A DNA stretch of 64,000 nucleotides from Paenibacillus tundrae (GTDB taxonomy: Bacteria; Bacillota; Bacilli; Paenibacillales; Paenibacillaceae), in the NCBI RefSeq assembly GCF_030812775.1, contig NZ_JAUSTI010000003.1:1-64000 (forward strand), given 5' to 3'. Below the pieces are notes generated by a model. It was given only the letters and a program-made list of their open reading frames with translations. It was not told the DNA's origin and ran no database searches. Made by a program: the position numbers and the translations under genes. This document shows, in pieces, positions 34,241-42,756 of the stretch. Every line of letters begins with the position of its first letter. Within the stretch, counting starts at the first letter, position 1.

Positions 34241-35299
34241 CTAGTATTTTTCTTTTGTCCCTCGGAAACTGCCCCAACGATCCATAATTAATTTAAAAGC
34301 CCAGATGAGTGCCAAACATCCGAAAATGGGGTAAAGAATAGATAATAGAGAGCTGAAGCCAAATTGACTAAAGGAGTAACACAGCAACATAATAACCAGC
34401 ATAATGACTCGCGGATGTACACGAATGTTTTGTCTGACCTGCAGCGTCATACCATAAATATCCGCCACAAAGGTGCTGAATATTTCCATGAAAATCAGGG
34501 ATACATAAACGGACTGAACGATCCAACCAAGCTGAAAGGCAATGCTGCCCATCGGAATTTCAAATTGTGTTATTCCCGGCATCTGTGCAGACATAGCAAA
34601 ATGAGCTGCGAGCAGCATAAAGCCTACTCCAATTCCACCAAGTACGCCGCCCCACTTCAGCATGTTTCGACTATGAATCTGGTTACCTAAAGGTACGAGT
34701 ACAGCTTGGGCTAATACCAGATTAAATGAAGTGTATAAGAGTGGAGATAGCCATACCTGTATCAGACTTTTATCGGTTGTTAACGTGATAAATCTAGAAG
34801 CCCCAGGTTGATGGAGTGTGCTGGTAATCATAAGTAGCGAGAGTAGCAGCATCATCGGCACCACGATACTATTCATCTGCATGATGGCTCGGATACCTCG
34901 TCCCAGAAGAAGGTAAGTACCGACAAGTGTAACGAGTAAGCCGGTCTGGTAATGCAAGCCGAGATGTTCAACAAAGACGGAGCCTGCTCCAGCCAACATG
35001 ACGCTGTTCACTCCAATGAGAATGAGAAGGGTAATCCAAGTAATCCATCTGCCTGCTTTGTAGCCGAATAAATGCTTATTAAGATCTTCATAGGAGCGGG
35101 AGCCTGTATCGTGTGCAATGAGCATCATTTTGGTGCCTAGCCAGACAAAAAGTATGGTGGATAGGCCGATGGTGAATGTTGCCCATTTGCCATACTGGGT
35201 AAAAAACTGCAGGATCTCCTGACCAGTTGCAAAGCCGGCACCTACCACCGTTCCAATGTATGTAAATGCGATCTGCAGCACCCGAAATGCCTGTTTCAT
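34241..35299 (-). CDS. YkvI-like membrane transporter homologue
   Basis: Integral membrane protein of 352 aa with 10 predicted helices. The first helix has the motif FTYIGTVVGAGFATGQEILQ, which marks the YkvI group of LeuT-fold, amino-acid/sodium-transporter-like proteins. The C-terminal tail is short and basic. Its transport substrate is not established. The ATG is used; the gene is divergent from xpt with about 200 bp between. Confidence 0.82.
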   Translation of the reverse strand: MKQAFRVLQIAFTYIGTVVGAGFATGQEILQFFTQYGKWATFTIGLSTILFVWLGTKMMLIAHDTGSRSYEDLNKHLFGYKAGRWITWITLLILIGVNSVMLAGAGSVFVEHLGLHYQTGLLVTLVGTYLLLGRGIRAIMQMNSIVVPMMLLLSLLMITSTLHQPGASRFITLTTDKSLIQVWLSPLLYTSFNLVLAQAVLVPLGNQIHSRNMLKWGGVLGGIGVGFMLLAAHFAMSAQMPGITQFEIPMGSIAFQLGWIVQSVYVSLIFMEIFSTFVADIYGMTLQVRQNIRVHPRVIMLVIMLLCYSFSQFGFSSLLSILYPIFGCLALIWAFKLIMDRWGSFRGTKEKY

Positions 35300-35503
35300 G
35301 CGTTTCCCCTCTCAGGCCCCTGAATAGTTTGGACATGCGGGTGCCATGGTACAAGGTATGCTTGACCCTGGAAACTCATGACAATGAGCTCATTATTGGA
35401 GCATCAATTGTAAGGCTGAGTAACAATAAAGCTGATTTCGCTTGAATTGACAGTCATATCTATGATACTTTTACGTCATAGGATAGGCTTGGGAGGTCAA
35501 ATC

Positions 35504-36085
35504 ATGGAAGTGTTGAAACAACGTATTTTAGAAGAAGGAGTAGTCATCTCTGATCAGGTGCTTAAATTGGATGGACTGCTGAATCATCAGATTGACCCTG
35601 GTTTGACAATGGAAATGGGACGTGAGTTTGCCTCACGTTTTCGTGAAAGTGGCGTAACACGTGTTATTACGGTGGAGTCTTCTGGCATTCCGGTAGCTTT
35701 TGCTGTTGCACATGAGCTAGGAGTACCTCTAGTATTCGCTCGACGCAAAAAAACGCTACTGGCTGATCCTGATGCCTACTGTGAACGTGTACCATCGTTT
35801 ACGAAAGGAATTGTGACCGATATTATGGTCTCTCGTGAATATATTCATGAGAATGATCGTATTTTGTTCATAGACGATATTATTGCTAATGGGGATGCAG
35901 CTCGCGGTGTTATCAAGATCATTGAACGCTCTGGGGCGGAATTAGTTGGTTTCGGTGTAGTCGTCGAAAAGTGTTTTCAAGCAGGAGCACGAACCATTCG
36001 TGAACAGGGAATTCCTGTTGAAGCCTTGGTACGTATTCGTTCCCTGAACGATGGAAGCATTCAGTTTGACGATAACGAAATGTGA
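35504..36085 (+). CDS. xpt: Xanthine phosphoribosyltransferase
   Basis: Salvages xanthine to XMP with PRPP. The 193-aa product matches Xpt: LKQRILEEGVVISDQVLKLD, SFLNHQID-like DGLLNHQIDPGL, and the PRPP loop ILFIDDIIANGDAA. AGGTCAAATC precedes the ATG at 35504. TTGACA occurs 55 bases upstream, without a convincing -10. A purine riboswitch, usual before xpt in Bacillus, is not visible in the roughly 200-base leader, and no pbuX follows. Confidence 0.93.
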   Translation: MEVLKQRILEEGVVISDQVLKLDGLLNHQIDPGLTMEMGREFASRFRESGVTRVITVESSGIPVAFAVAHELGVPLVFARRKKTLLADPDAYCERVPSFTKGIVTDIMVSREYIHENDRILFIDDIIANGDAARGVIKIIERSGAELVGFGVVVEKCFQAGARTIREQGIPVEALVRIRSLNDGSIQFDDNEM

Positions 36086-36182
36086 CATTTTAAAGGAAAA
36101 GGGCCTATTTTTTGAACAATGCCTTTGCATGACCGCAGAATTCATTTATAATGGGGTTATGTTAGGGAGAGGAGGCAACACC

Positions 36183-36512
36183 ATGGGGAACCAACCGGCA
36201 ACAGAACAATTTTTTATTGATAAGCTGGCGGAATCGAAAGTTCATTTTGAACGTGCCCTGGATTGTAAACATACGGAATTCGATGACCTTTATCCCTATA
36301 TGATTGAACATCCTCAATTTTTCTGGTACAAACGCTATGTTGCCTGGTCAGAACTTCTGACGATTGTAGGCTTGTGTGAAGAGTTGTCCTTCTCTTGGAA
36401 AGAGCAATTTACACCGCATCAAGTGGAGTACCTTGAAGAACGTGTGATGTCCGCCAAAGTGCTTGATTTTTGGTTTGAGAAGAATGACAGCAAAGAGCAC
36501 GCGCAGCGGTAA
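36183..36512 (+). CDS. Conserved-looking hypothetical protein (109 aa)
   Basis: Soluble helical protein rich in aromatic residues (QFFWYKRYVAWSELLTIVG, FSWKEQF, LDFWFEKND). I do not recognise a family. The start ATG has GGAGAGGAGGCAA upstream and the gene has its own terminator, so it is very likely expressed. The upstream extension of the frame overlaps the 3' end of xpt and is excluded. Confidence 0.7.
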   Translation: MGNQPATEQFFIDKLAESKVHFERALDCKHTEFDDLYPYMIEHPQFFWYKRYVAWSELLTIVGLCEELSFSWKEQFTPHQVEYLEERVMSAKVLDFWFEKNDSKEHAQR

Positions 36513-36565
36513 ATTTCAGTCGGGACATACGTTTCGTATGACATGACAGTCCAATACAGTCACGT

Positions 36566-36600
36566 GAGACCTAAATGAGTTGTCATTTAGGTCTCTTTTT
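36566..36600 (+). terminator. Terminator of the 109-aa gene
   Basis: Perfect GAGACCTAAATGA - GTTG - TCATTTAGGTCTC followed by TTTTTG. Confidence 0.93.
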
Positions 36601-36633
36601 GTAAAATTAATTTGGAACATAGGAGCTATAGAC

Positions 36634-36852
36634 ATGATTAGTGATACAGAGCTGGATGCCCTGCGTTTGTCAGGTGAAAAGGTTAGAGTGGTAAGGGACG
36701 AGCTTGAGTCCAATGATGTAACAGGAATTGTTGTTGCTTGGGATGGAGAGCAGGTACTCATTCGGCGGCAGAATCGACGTGTGGTTAAGCTCGATCGTAG
36801 TTATCGCTATCAGTTGTTTAGCGAGCCGCGCCAGAGTCCACTTAGCGAGTAA
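36634..36852 (+). CDS. Small protein, possible Sm-like beta-barrel (72 aa)
   Basis: Family not recognised. The C-terminal two thirds read as alternating short strands (KVRVVRDEL, TGIVVAWDGEQVLIRRQN, RRVVKLDRSYRYQLF), the look of a small SH3- or Sm-like beta-barrel. ATG with TAGGAGC eight bases upstream. Stands between a terminator and the CMD-family gene. Confidence 0.6.
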   Translation: MISDTELDALRLSGEKVRVVRDELESNDVTGIVVAWDGEQVLIRRQNRRVVKLDRSYRYQLFSEPRQSPLSE

Positions 36853-36964
36853 GAAATGAGCTAACGGGATTTACCATCCTACCCTAGGCATAATCGATTC
36901 GCTCAGGAGAAAGGATAGTTACAGTGAAGGATGTGGAACTATCACCGAGAGGGCGTGCAATGAT

Positions 36965-37294
36965 ATGACATTGATGAATGAAAAGGTTCATGCGTATAAG
37001 GATCAGATTGGTGAGTTGAGCGATGTGCTACCGGGAGTGGTGAAGTCTTACCATGAGTTTACGGGAGAATGCTTTCAGCCAGGAGCCATTGATGCTAAAA
37101 CGAAACAATTAATTGCCTTGGGCATTGGCTTATTTGCGAATAACGAAGTGTGTACCTTCTATCACGTGGAGGAAGCTCGTGCGAAGGGTGCTACCGATCA
37201 GGAGATCATGGAGACCGTTGCAGTGGCGGGTGCCGTAGGCGGCGGTCATGCACTATCTCAGGGCGCAATGCGCGTACAGAAGGCGCTGCACTAA
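36965..37294 (+). CDS. Carboxymuconolactone decarboxylase/AhpD-like protein
   Basis: Small helical protein of 109 aa of the CMD/AhpD superfamily. The core is IDAKTKQLIALGIGLFANNE followed by VCTFYHVEEARAKGA and ETVAVAGAVGGGHAL. Only one Cys of the C-x-x-C found in AhpD is present (CTFYH), with the conserved His, so a disulfide reductase activity is doubtful. Probably an oxidative-stress or small-molecule enzyme. Ribosome binding site weak (GAGAGGG); a second ATG lies three codons later. Confidence 0.85.
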   Translation: MTLMNEKVHAYKDQIGELSDVLPGVVKSYHEFTGECFQPGAIDAKTKQLIALGIGLFANNEVCTFYHVEEARAKGATDQEIMETVAVAGAVGGGHALSQGAMRVQKALH

Positions 37295-37317
37295 GCAGGA
37301 TGAGATCATATCAATGA

Positions 37318-37370
37318 AAATAAGGACTTATTCCTTGGCGCAAATGCTACGGGAATAGGTCCTTATTTAT
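37318..37370. terminator. Bidirectional terminator between the CMD-like gene and the NlpC/P60 gene
   Basis: AATAAGGACTTATTCC ... GGAATAGGTCCTTATTT hairpin, one mismatch, A/T tracts at both ends. Confidence 0.85.
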
Positions 37371-37386
37371 GTACATCGAAGTTATA

Positions 37387-37857
37387 TTATATTTTTCCAA
37401 TCATTTTATTATACATAAACTGGCCAGTAACTCGGCGAGCTGTAACATAACGGTCTTTGAAGTAAGGGTTAGACAATTTAGTGATGCTGACACCTTTGCT
37501 ACTTGAAGCATGTGCGAATTGGCCGTCACCGATGTAAACACCTGCGTGTGAAACACCTTTACCCATTGTATTGAAGAATACGAGATCGCCTGTGCGAAGG
37601 TTCGCTTTGGATACAGGAGTTCCTGCTTTTGCTTGCTGCTGAGAAGTGCGTGGTAGATCGATGCTATATTTATCAAAAAGATATCTCATAAATCCAGAAC
37701 AATCGAAGCCGGCCATGGTTGTACCGCCCCATTTGTAAGGAATACCTGCCATGTTATTAACGACGGTGTTGATTGTGCTTGCCTCTGTACTTGTTGCACC
37801 TGAAGTAAATAGTACTGCTGCTCCAAAAATGGAGATGATAAGTTTTTTCAAAATCAA
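37387..37857 (-). CDS. Secreted NlpC/P60 cell-wall hydrolase
   Basis: Peptidoglycan endopeptidase of 156 aa with a signal peptide (LIISIFGAAVLFTSGATSTEA) and a single catalytic NlpC/P60 domain, without LysM or SH3 targeting modules. Catalytic Cys in AGFDCSGFMRYLF, His in GVSHAGVYIGDG, third polar residue near FAHASS. Expected to cut the gamma-D-Glu to diamino acid bond. TTG start five bases after GAAGGGAG; the third codon, also TTG, is an alternative. The mRNA leader is a c-di-AMP riboswitch. Confidence 0.92.
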   Translation of the reverse strand: MILKKLIISIFGAAVLFTSGATSTEASTINTVVNNMAGIPYKWGGTTMAGFDCSGFMRYLFDKYSIDLPRTSQQQAKAGTPVSKANLRTGDLVFFNTMGKGVSHAGVYIGDGQFAHASSSKGVSITKLSNPYFKDRYVTARRVTGQFMYNKMIGKI

Positions 37858-37869
37858 TGTTCTCCCTTC

Positions 37870-37985
37870 GTTGCCTACGGAGTTAGCTAAGGGTTCGGTA
37901 GAAGGTTCCCTATATTTCCTATGTATAAGAATAATTCACCCAAAATGGTTCCCCCGTTTTCAAACATGAAACTCGGCAAATGAAT
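37870..37985 (-). promoter_or_regulatory. ydaO/yuaA-type c-di-AMP riboswitch
   Basis: Read on the minus strand, the leader contains the ordered conserved blocks of this class: TTTGCCGAGTT, then CGGGGGAACC, GGGTGAA, a variable stem, AGGGAACCTTCTACCGAACC, and TTAGCTAACTCCGTAGGC. TTGCC at the 5' side can pair with GGCAA at the 3' side as P1. The riboswitch turns off cell-wall hydrolase and transport genes when c-di-AMP is high, and wall hydrolases are classic targets. There is no separate terminator between the aptamer and the gene; the Shine-Dalgarno sequence begins a few bases after P1. Confidence 0.9.
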
Positions 37986-38010
37986 AATTAAGTTTTTGTA
38001 ACCTTTTGAA

Positions 38011-38039
38011 ACTATATTGCATATATGCGTAAATGTCAA
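38011..38039 (-). promoter_or_regulatory. Promoter of the riboswitch-NlpC/P60 transcript
   Basis: On the minus strand TTGACA (38039-38034), 17 bp, TATAGT (38016-38011). The predicted 5' end is about 20 bases before the aptamer. Confidence 0.8.
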
Positions 38040-38251
38040 ACCTATCTTAATACCTTCTTTATCGCCCAATGTTAACGGAACTATAGATTTTTATGAAGAA
38101 TAAACACGAAATGACAGCGTAACTAATTACAAAAAAGTAATATGTGATTCAAATCCAAATTAGAGTGTATACCACTCGAGGTTTGTCATGTGCAGTTTGA
38201 ACTATTCTGATCGATACAATAATCGCGGAATGTTACAAGATGTTGCATTAA

Positions 38252-38280
38252 TTGACAAAGTTATTTTTTTTGCATAAGAT
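38252..38280 (+). promoter_or_regulatory. Candidate promoter of the pectate lyase gene
   Basis: TTGACA (38252-38257), 17 bp, TAAGAT (38275-38280). It implies a leader of about 140 bases. A second TATAAT near 38316 lacks a good -35. Confidence 0.6.
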
Positions 38281-38332
38281 CGTTCTATCCCATCCACATA
38301 TTGGAATATAGTGGTTATAATTTAATTCAAAT

Positions 38333-38339
38333 AAAGGAG
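38333..38339 (+). promoter_or_regulatory. Orphan Shine-Dalgarno in the pectate lyase leader
   Basis: AAAGGAG about 89 bases upstream of the likely start codon, followed by TTGATAG, i.e. at most a start-stop pair. It could act as an mRNA-stabilising ribosome stand-by site. Confidence 0.4.
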
Positions 38340-38427
38340 TTGATAGAGAGGCGTGTTATTAGAGGGTGAAAGTAAGTAGAATGAAGAATTGAATGATTTC
38401 AATAATAACGGGGAGTGTGTGATCATT

Positions 38428-39384
38428 TTGAATACAAAAACAAAGTTAGTTACATTAGTTCTAGCATTTTCAATGGTATTTTCTGCGGTAGGTATGGTCA
38501 TTCAACCGGTTAGCACTGTATCTGCTGCGGATGCTTCAGGAACAACAGCAAGCATATCCGATATTTTGAAGAATCAAAGAGCCGATGGTGGCTGGAGAAA
38601 AGAATATAAGCAATCCACTGGTGAGTGGGCAAAATCTACGATTGACAATAAAGCTACATACTCAGAAATTAGAAGACTAGCTAAAGAATTTAAAAAGACA
38701 AACGACCCACGTTATTCTGCTGCCGCGATCAAAGGGATTAACTTTTTGCTGAATATGCAGTATTCCAATGGTGGATGGCCTCAAGTTTATCAAAGTTCTG
38801 GTTATCACAAACATATTACTTATAATGATGATGCGATGATTAATGTAATGTACATGTTGGATGAAGTTGCGACACGAAAAGGTGACTTCTCCTTTATCGA
38901 CAGCAACCTTGCCAATCGTAGTAAAAATGCGGTTGCTAAAGGTGTGGATGCAATTCTGAAGACACAGGTAGTTTCAGGTGGTAAGCTCACAGCATGGGGA
39001 CAACAGCATGATTCAAGCACACTTAAGCCTGCAGGTGCAAGAATCTATGAAGTACCATCATTAACAGCTGGAGAGAGTGTAACGATTGTTAAATTCCTGA
39101 AAACAAGACCTTCCAACGCCAAAATTACAGCTTCCATTAAGGGAGCAGAAGCTTGGTTTAACAAAGTGAAGATCACAGGCTACAGATATGAAAGAGCAAA
39201 CGGCGATAGCAAAATTATTGCTGATTCCAAAGCAGCACCAATCTGGGCTCGTTTCTATGAAGTTGGAACGGATAAACCCATCTTTATCGGTCGTGACGGC
39301 ATCGTGAAATACAAATTGAGCGATATTGACAAAGAAAGAAGAGGCGGCTATGCATGGTATGGTAACTGGCCATCCAAGCTTTAA
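38428..39384 (+). CDS. Secreted pectate lyase, PL10 family
   Basis: Cleaves polygalacturonate by beta-elimination outside the cell. Signal peptide (KTKLVTLVLAFSMVFSAVGM, cleavage near VSA-ADA). Mature PL10 barrel of about 285 residues with NQRADGGWRKEY, NMQYSNGGWPQVYQ, ITYNDDAMINVMYML and the C-terminal PIWARFYEVGTDKPIF ... RRGGYAWYG blocks that carry the family's catalytic and calcium-site residues. No CBM. The start is uncertain: GGGGAG precedes in-frame GTG (38419) and TTG (38428); I use the TTG. Confidence 0.92.
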   Translation: MNTKTKLVTLVLAFSMVFSAVGMVIQPVSTVSAADASGTTASISDILKNQRADGGWRKEYKQSTGEWAKSTIDNKATYSEIRRLAKEFKKTNDPRYSAAAIKGINFLLNMQYSNGGWPQVYQSSGYHKHITYNDDAMINVMYMLDEVATRKGDFSFIDSNLANRSKNAVAKGVDAILKTQVVSGGKLTAWGQQHDSSTLKPAGARIYEVPSLTAGESVTIVKFLKTRPSNAKITASIKGAEAWFNKVKITGYRYERANGDSKIIADSKAAPIWARFYEVGTDKPIFIGRDGIVKYKLSDIDKERRGGYAWYGNWPSKL

Positions 39385-39491
39385 TCTATTATAGATTCTA
39401 AACTGGCACCAATCATGCCAGATCTTATGCCAGTTGAAGTCCGATCCGGTATTGATTATCTGGATCGGGTTTCTTCCTGAGCATTTCTATA

Positions 39492-39520
39492 TTGACATGT
39501 AGATGCTTGCGTGATATATT
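39492..39520 (+). promoter_or_regulatory. Promoter of tRNA-Leu
   Basis: TTGACA, 17 bp, TATATT; start predicted about 35 bases before the tRNA. Confidence 0.75.
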
Positions 39521-39563
39521 ATTTTTTGTCGCCGAGATACATATATCACGGAGATATACATAT

Positions 39564-39648
<85 letters not shown>

Positions 39649-39657
39649 TCGAATGAA

Positions 39658-39700
39658 AAGGTTCCCTGTTAGACACTAGTCTAACGGGGAACCTTTTTTT
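39658..39700 (+). terminator. Terminator of tRNA-Leu
   Basis: AAGGTTCCCtGTTAGA - CACTAG - TCTAACgGGGAACCTT then TTTTTT. Confidence 0.93.
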
Positions 39701-39806
39701 TGAACACATAACCGTATTTCACAGCTTGTCCATCCATTGTCGGATACTACGACCAATGACCAATTGCAGGCTTGGGCAATTTTTTTCCATTTGAATCCTA
39801 CACGTA

Positions 39807-41483
39807 TTATGATGCTGTAACTGTAATGTTATCGATATTAGGCCCTTCGGTACCTGTTGTTACAACTCTAATGGTATTCGTTCCTGAATTCATGGGCACC
39901 TGAATGGTTTTCTCGCCCCATGTCGACCAGCTTCCCGTTGCTGAAAAAGGGGTATTGCTGATTACTTTGTTTCCGTTAACGTACACATCGAGGTTACGCG
40001 TGCCACTCTCTAGTGCATAACGAAACTTTACGTTTTTGGTACCACTTGTCGCATTGTTAATATTATTCCATTGAATGGCAGAGTTCGTTAGTGCATTAAA
40101 ATTAACATATCCAGAGCCCATGTAACCTGGGTAGATTGTCTCAACTACAGCATCAGTTAAAGTATTTCCTGTTTCAGCTTCATACGTTGTGCCACTTGTG
40201 TTACCACTACCTGGCCCAGTGATATTCGCTACAAATGTGGTTACACTTTGAGCAGGAAGCTGTGCAGTAAATGCGCCGTTAGACACATTGATCGGTGCTC
40301 CACTTGCTAGGTTACGGCTGCTATCCGTTATCCATGAGGATACAGTAGAGGCGTTACCATTTTGCAGGACGAATCGTTGACTGGTCGAGGAAGTTCCTTT
40401 GTTAATCGCGACGACGACAACCTTGTTATCTCCTTTGTAGGCAGACACAAACGTATTGGTATCCGGGTTTTTCGTTGCATCCACTCGCAGGTAGCCTGGA
40501 CGAACAAACTTGGAGAATTGAGCCATATTATAACCACGTTTGCTAATCGTACCATCCTCTTTCATCGGTCCATACTGTCTACGGATGTACCACCATACAT
40601 AAGCCTGAAAGTCTCCTTCGACCATTGCATTGTGCATGTGATGGGAAACCTCTAACGCTTCTGGCCAGCGGTCTGCAGAATTGTTATCACTGTTTGGATA
40701 ATAAACTTCGGTCATCCACAGTTCTTTGCCTGCACCTTTTTGCTTGAAGAGTGGGTATGCAAAGTTATTGACTTGAGTCCCGTACAAGTGTGCTCCTAGA
40801 ATGTCCATATTCGCGAGCGCTTGTGGATCATTGAGAATCGGGTCAGATATGTTTTTCAGGTATTGGAAGGATTCAGGCGCCATCACTTTGGTGTTCTGGA
40901 TCGATCCTGCATTTTCTTTCATAAAGCGAAGGATCTCCTGTGGTGTCCACCAGGTCCAATCATGAGCGTAATCTGGTTCATTTTGTACGGAAATTGCGTA
41001 TAAGTTCACGCCGTTATCTCTCATGTACGTAACGAAGTCATTGAGGTGCTGAGCGTAAGCAGCATATTTGTCATATTTCAATCGCTTTGCTGTAGTGTCC
41101 CCATTCCGGTTGAACGCCTCGACCATGTCACTTGGTGGATTCCAAGGGGAGGCAAACACCAGAGCTCCTTGCTCAATCGCTCTTTTGGCTGTATCTACTT
41201 CCCTAGACCAGTTACTTCGATTAGGATCGACACTGATCCTCAGGATGGAGAAGCCTAACTGGTTTTGCCCGTTGCCGAAGGCTGTGTTACGTTGTGCTGG
41301 CGTCAAGTCGCCGATCCAAACCGGGTGATTAATTCCTCCGAAGCCCTTGATGAGCTGCTTCTCCGAGGACAAATTGATGGTAGCATCACTTGCTGCCGAA
41401 GCTTGTGTGGGTGTTAACATCAGTGGCAGAACCGTTAAGCAGGCGAGTAAAACGTTAAAGGTTTTTCTAAATTTAAATTTCAC
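39807..41483 (-). CDS. xynC: Secreted glucuronoxylanase XynC-like (GH30 subfamily 8) with C-terminal CBM
   Basis: Endoxylanase needing 4-O-methylglucuronate side chains. Signal peptide (FNVLLACLTVLPLMLTPTQA, cut near ASA-ASD), a (beta/alpha)8 GH30 barrel with side beta domain (about 35-415), a Gly/Ser/Thr linker, and a CBM6/35-like module (about 430-555, TYEAETGNTLTDAVV). Catalytic acid is Glu169 in SVQNEPDYAHDW and nucleophile is Glu259 in LWMTEVYYPNSD. The Arg in WWYIRRQYGPM is the one that holds glucuronate in XynC. Bacillus XynC (about 420 aa) lacks the CBM. Start moved to the GTG at 41483, nine bases after GAGGAGG; the ATG at 41492 is too close to it. Confidence 0.95.
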   Translation of the reverse strand: MKFKFRKTFNVLLACLTVLPLMLTPTQASAASDATINLSSEKQLIKGFGGINHPVWIGDLTPAQRNTAFGNGQNQLGFSILRISVDPNRSNWSREVDTAKRAIEQGALVFASPWNPPSDMVEAFNRNGDTTAKRLKYDKYAAYAQHLNDFVTYMRDNGVNLYAISVQNEPDYAHDWTWWTPQEILRFMKENAGSIQNTKVMAPESFQYLKNISDPILNDPQALANMDILGAHLYGTQVNNFAYPLFKQKGAGKELWMTEVYYPNSDNNSADRWPEALEVSHHMHNAMVEGDFQAYVWWYIRRQYGPMKEDGTISKRGYNMAQFSKFVRPGYLRVDATKNPDTNTFVSAYKGDNKVVVVAINKGTSSTSQRFVLQNGNASTVSSWITDSSRNLASGAPINVSNGAFTAQLPAQSVTTFVANITGPGSGNTSGTTYEAETGNTLTDAVVETIYPGYMGSGYVNFNALTNSAIQWNNINNATSGTKNVKFRYALESGTRNLDVYVNGNKVISNTPFSATGSWSTWGEKTIQVPMNSGTNTIRVVTTGTEGPNIDNITVTAS

Positions 41484-41559
41484 TGCGATCATCCTCCTCG
41501 AAAATGGTTATCCTGAGAACTGCTAAACCGATGAAATCTTAATTTTGCATAGATTTAGT

Positions 41560-41573
41560 TGTAAGCCCTTACA
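41560..41573. promoter_or_regulatory. cre-like palindrome in the xynC leader
   Basis: TGTAAGCCCTTACA has perfect 6-base arms. With one flanking T it matches the CcpA cre consensus WTGNAANCGNWNNCW at all positions except the central G. It could bind CcpA or a LacI-type regulator. Confidence 0.45.
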
Positions 41574-41575
41574 TA

Positions 41576-41585
41576 ACCTCCTTTC
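41576..41585 (-). promoter_or_regulatory. STAB-SD-like sequence in the xynC leader
   Basis: On the minus strand GAAAGGAGGT is followed by TATG and TAA, so a perfect Shine-Dalgarno with only a start-stop pair, about 93 bases before the real start. It resembles the STAB-SD of Bacillus thuringiensis cry3A (GAAAGGAGG), which protects mRNA from 5' decay. Confidence 0.55.
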
Positions 41586-41832
41586 GAAAAATAAAAGGAA
41601 AGAAAATCAATTTATTCTTTCTTTTGTTTATTTTAATGAAATATTATTGAACTGAATACCTGACAAATTTCAGGTCTTTTACTAATTTATCTCAAATTAT
41701 TGGGAATCCATGACATTTTTTATCTCTATTCAGTAGTTACAAATTTTCCTTTAGTTACGTCAGACCATTTCTTACATAGAACTCCCTACAATATCAAACA
41801 ATGAGAACACAGATCTAAGGGAGGGAATCAAC

Positions 41833-42756
41833 ATGGATAACAAAGTGAGAAGCAAGAGGTATACACGGTTAGTGGGGAGCTTCGTTCTTTTATTACTTGT
41901 TAACGTGGGTTGTATGGCAGGTGGAGAGATAACAGTGGCATCTCAGGTGCCAAGAGAAGCGGATATAGTCCATGCTTACGCACTGTCGAATCGTGATCGG
42001 ATGCATGTTGCATCTCAACCTGAACAATCCGTAACCCCTCATAACCGTATGGCAATTATCATTGATGATGTAGGTAATGACATGAAGGGTACAGCAGAAA
42101 TCTTGGCGATGCCAGTCAAGCTGACCGTTGCGGTCATGCCCTTTCTGCCAACAACTCAAAAAGATGCCACTGCGGCACATGAGAAGGGCATGGATGTGAT
42201 TGTACACATGCCGATGGAGCCGAAGAGAGGGAAACCGGAGTGGCTGGGCCCTGGAGCTATTACGTCCAATCTAACAGATGAGGAAGTTCGTGAACGGGTG
42301 GAAAAAGCAATTGATGATGTCCCGTATGCTATCGGCATGAACAATCATATGGGTTCTAAGATTACTTCGGACAAACGAATCATGTCGATTGTGCTGGACG
42401 TATGCCGAGAGCGGGGTCTCTTTTTTGTAGATAGTCGAACCAATTTTCGCTCGGTAGTAGGGGAACTGGCCGCATCCAAAAATATGCCACCTGTCGGTAA
42501 TGACATCTTCTTAGACGACCAGAACTCTAAGCCGCATATTCGCAAGCAAATGGAACTGGCCGCTAAGCGTGCCGTGGATAAAAAAAGCTGTGTAGTCATC
42601 GGTCATGTCGGTCACACGGGACTTAACACTTCTGCTGTTCTTCGTGAAACCGTCACCCAACTACAGGGACAGATTGAATTTGTAGGTATTGGTGATCTGG
42701 TGCGAGAGGTGTGGGATTGGCATATTGGGCCTACACTACCGACAGGTAATAAATAA
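41833..42756 (+). CDS. Divergent polysaccharide deacetylase-fold protein (YibQ family)
   Basis: Secreted protein of 307 aa: hydrophobic signal (LVGSFVLLLLVNVGCMAGG, where the Cys suggests a possible lipoprotein), then the YibQ-type domain with RMAIIIDDVGND, VMPFLPTTQKDA, VIVHMPMEP, GMNNHMGSKIT and DSRTNFRSV. The metal-binding Asp and His positions of the NodB-like fold are partly kept. Members are linked to cell-envelope processes; the substrate is unknown. Start after AAGGGAGGG. Its 3' end overlaps the convergent amidase gene by 26 bp. Confidence 0.88.
   Translation: MDNKVRSKRYTRLVGSFVLLLLVNVGCMAGGEITVASQVPREADIVHAYALSNRDRMHVASQPEQSVTPHNRMAIIIDDVGNDMKGTAEILAMPVKLTVAVMPFLPTTQKDATAAHEKGMDVIVHMPMEPKRGKPEWLGPGAITSNLTDEEVRERVEKAIDDVPYAIGMNNHMGSKITSDKRIMSIVLDVCRERGLFFVDSRTNFRSVVGELAASKNMPPVGNDIFLDDQNSKPHIRKQMELAAKRAVDKKSCVVIGHVGHTGLNTSAVLRETVTQLQGQIEFVGIGDLVREVWDWHIGPTLPTGNK

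Noticed and set aside
35300-35503. Purine riboswitch upstream of xpt
   Set aside because: The aptamer's conserved loop sequences are absent and no terminator hairpin precedes the gene.
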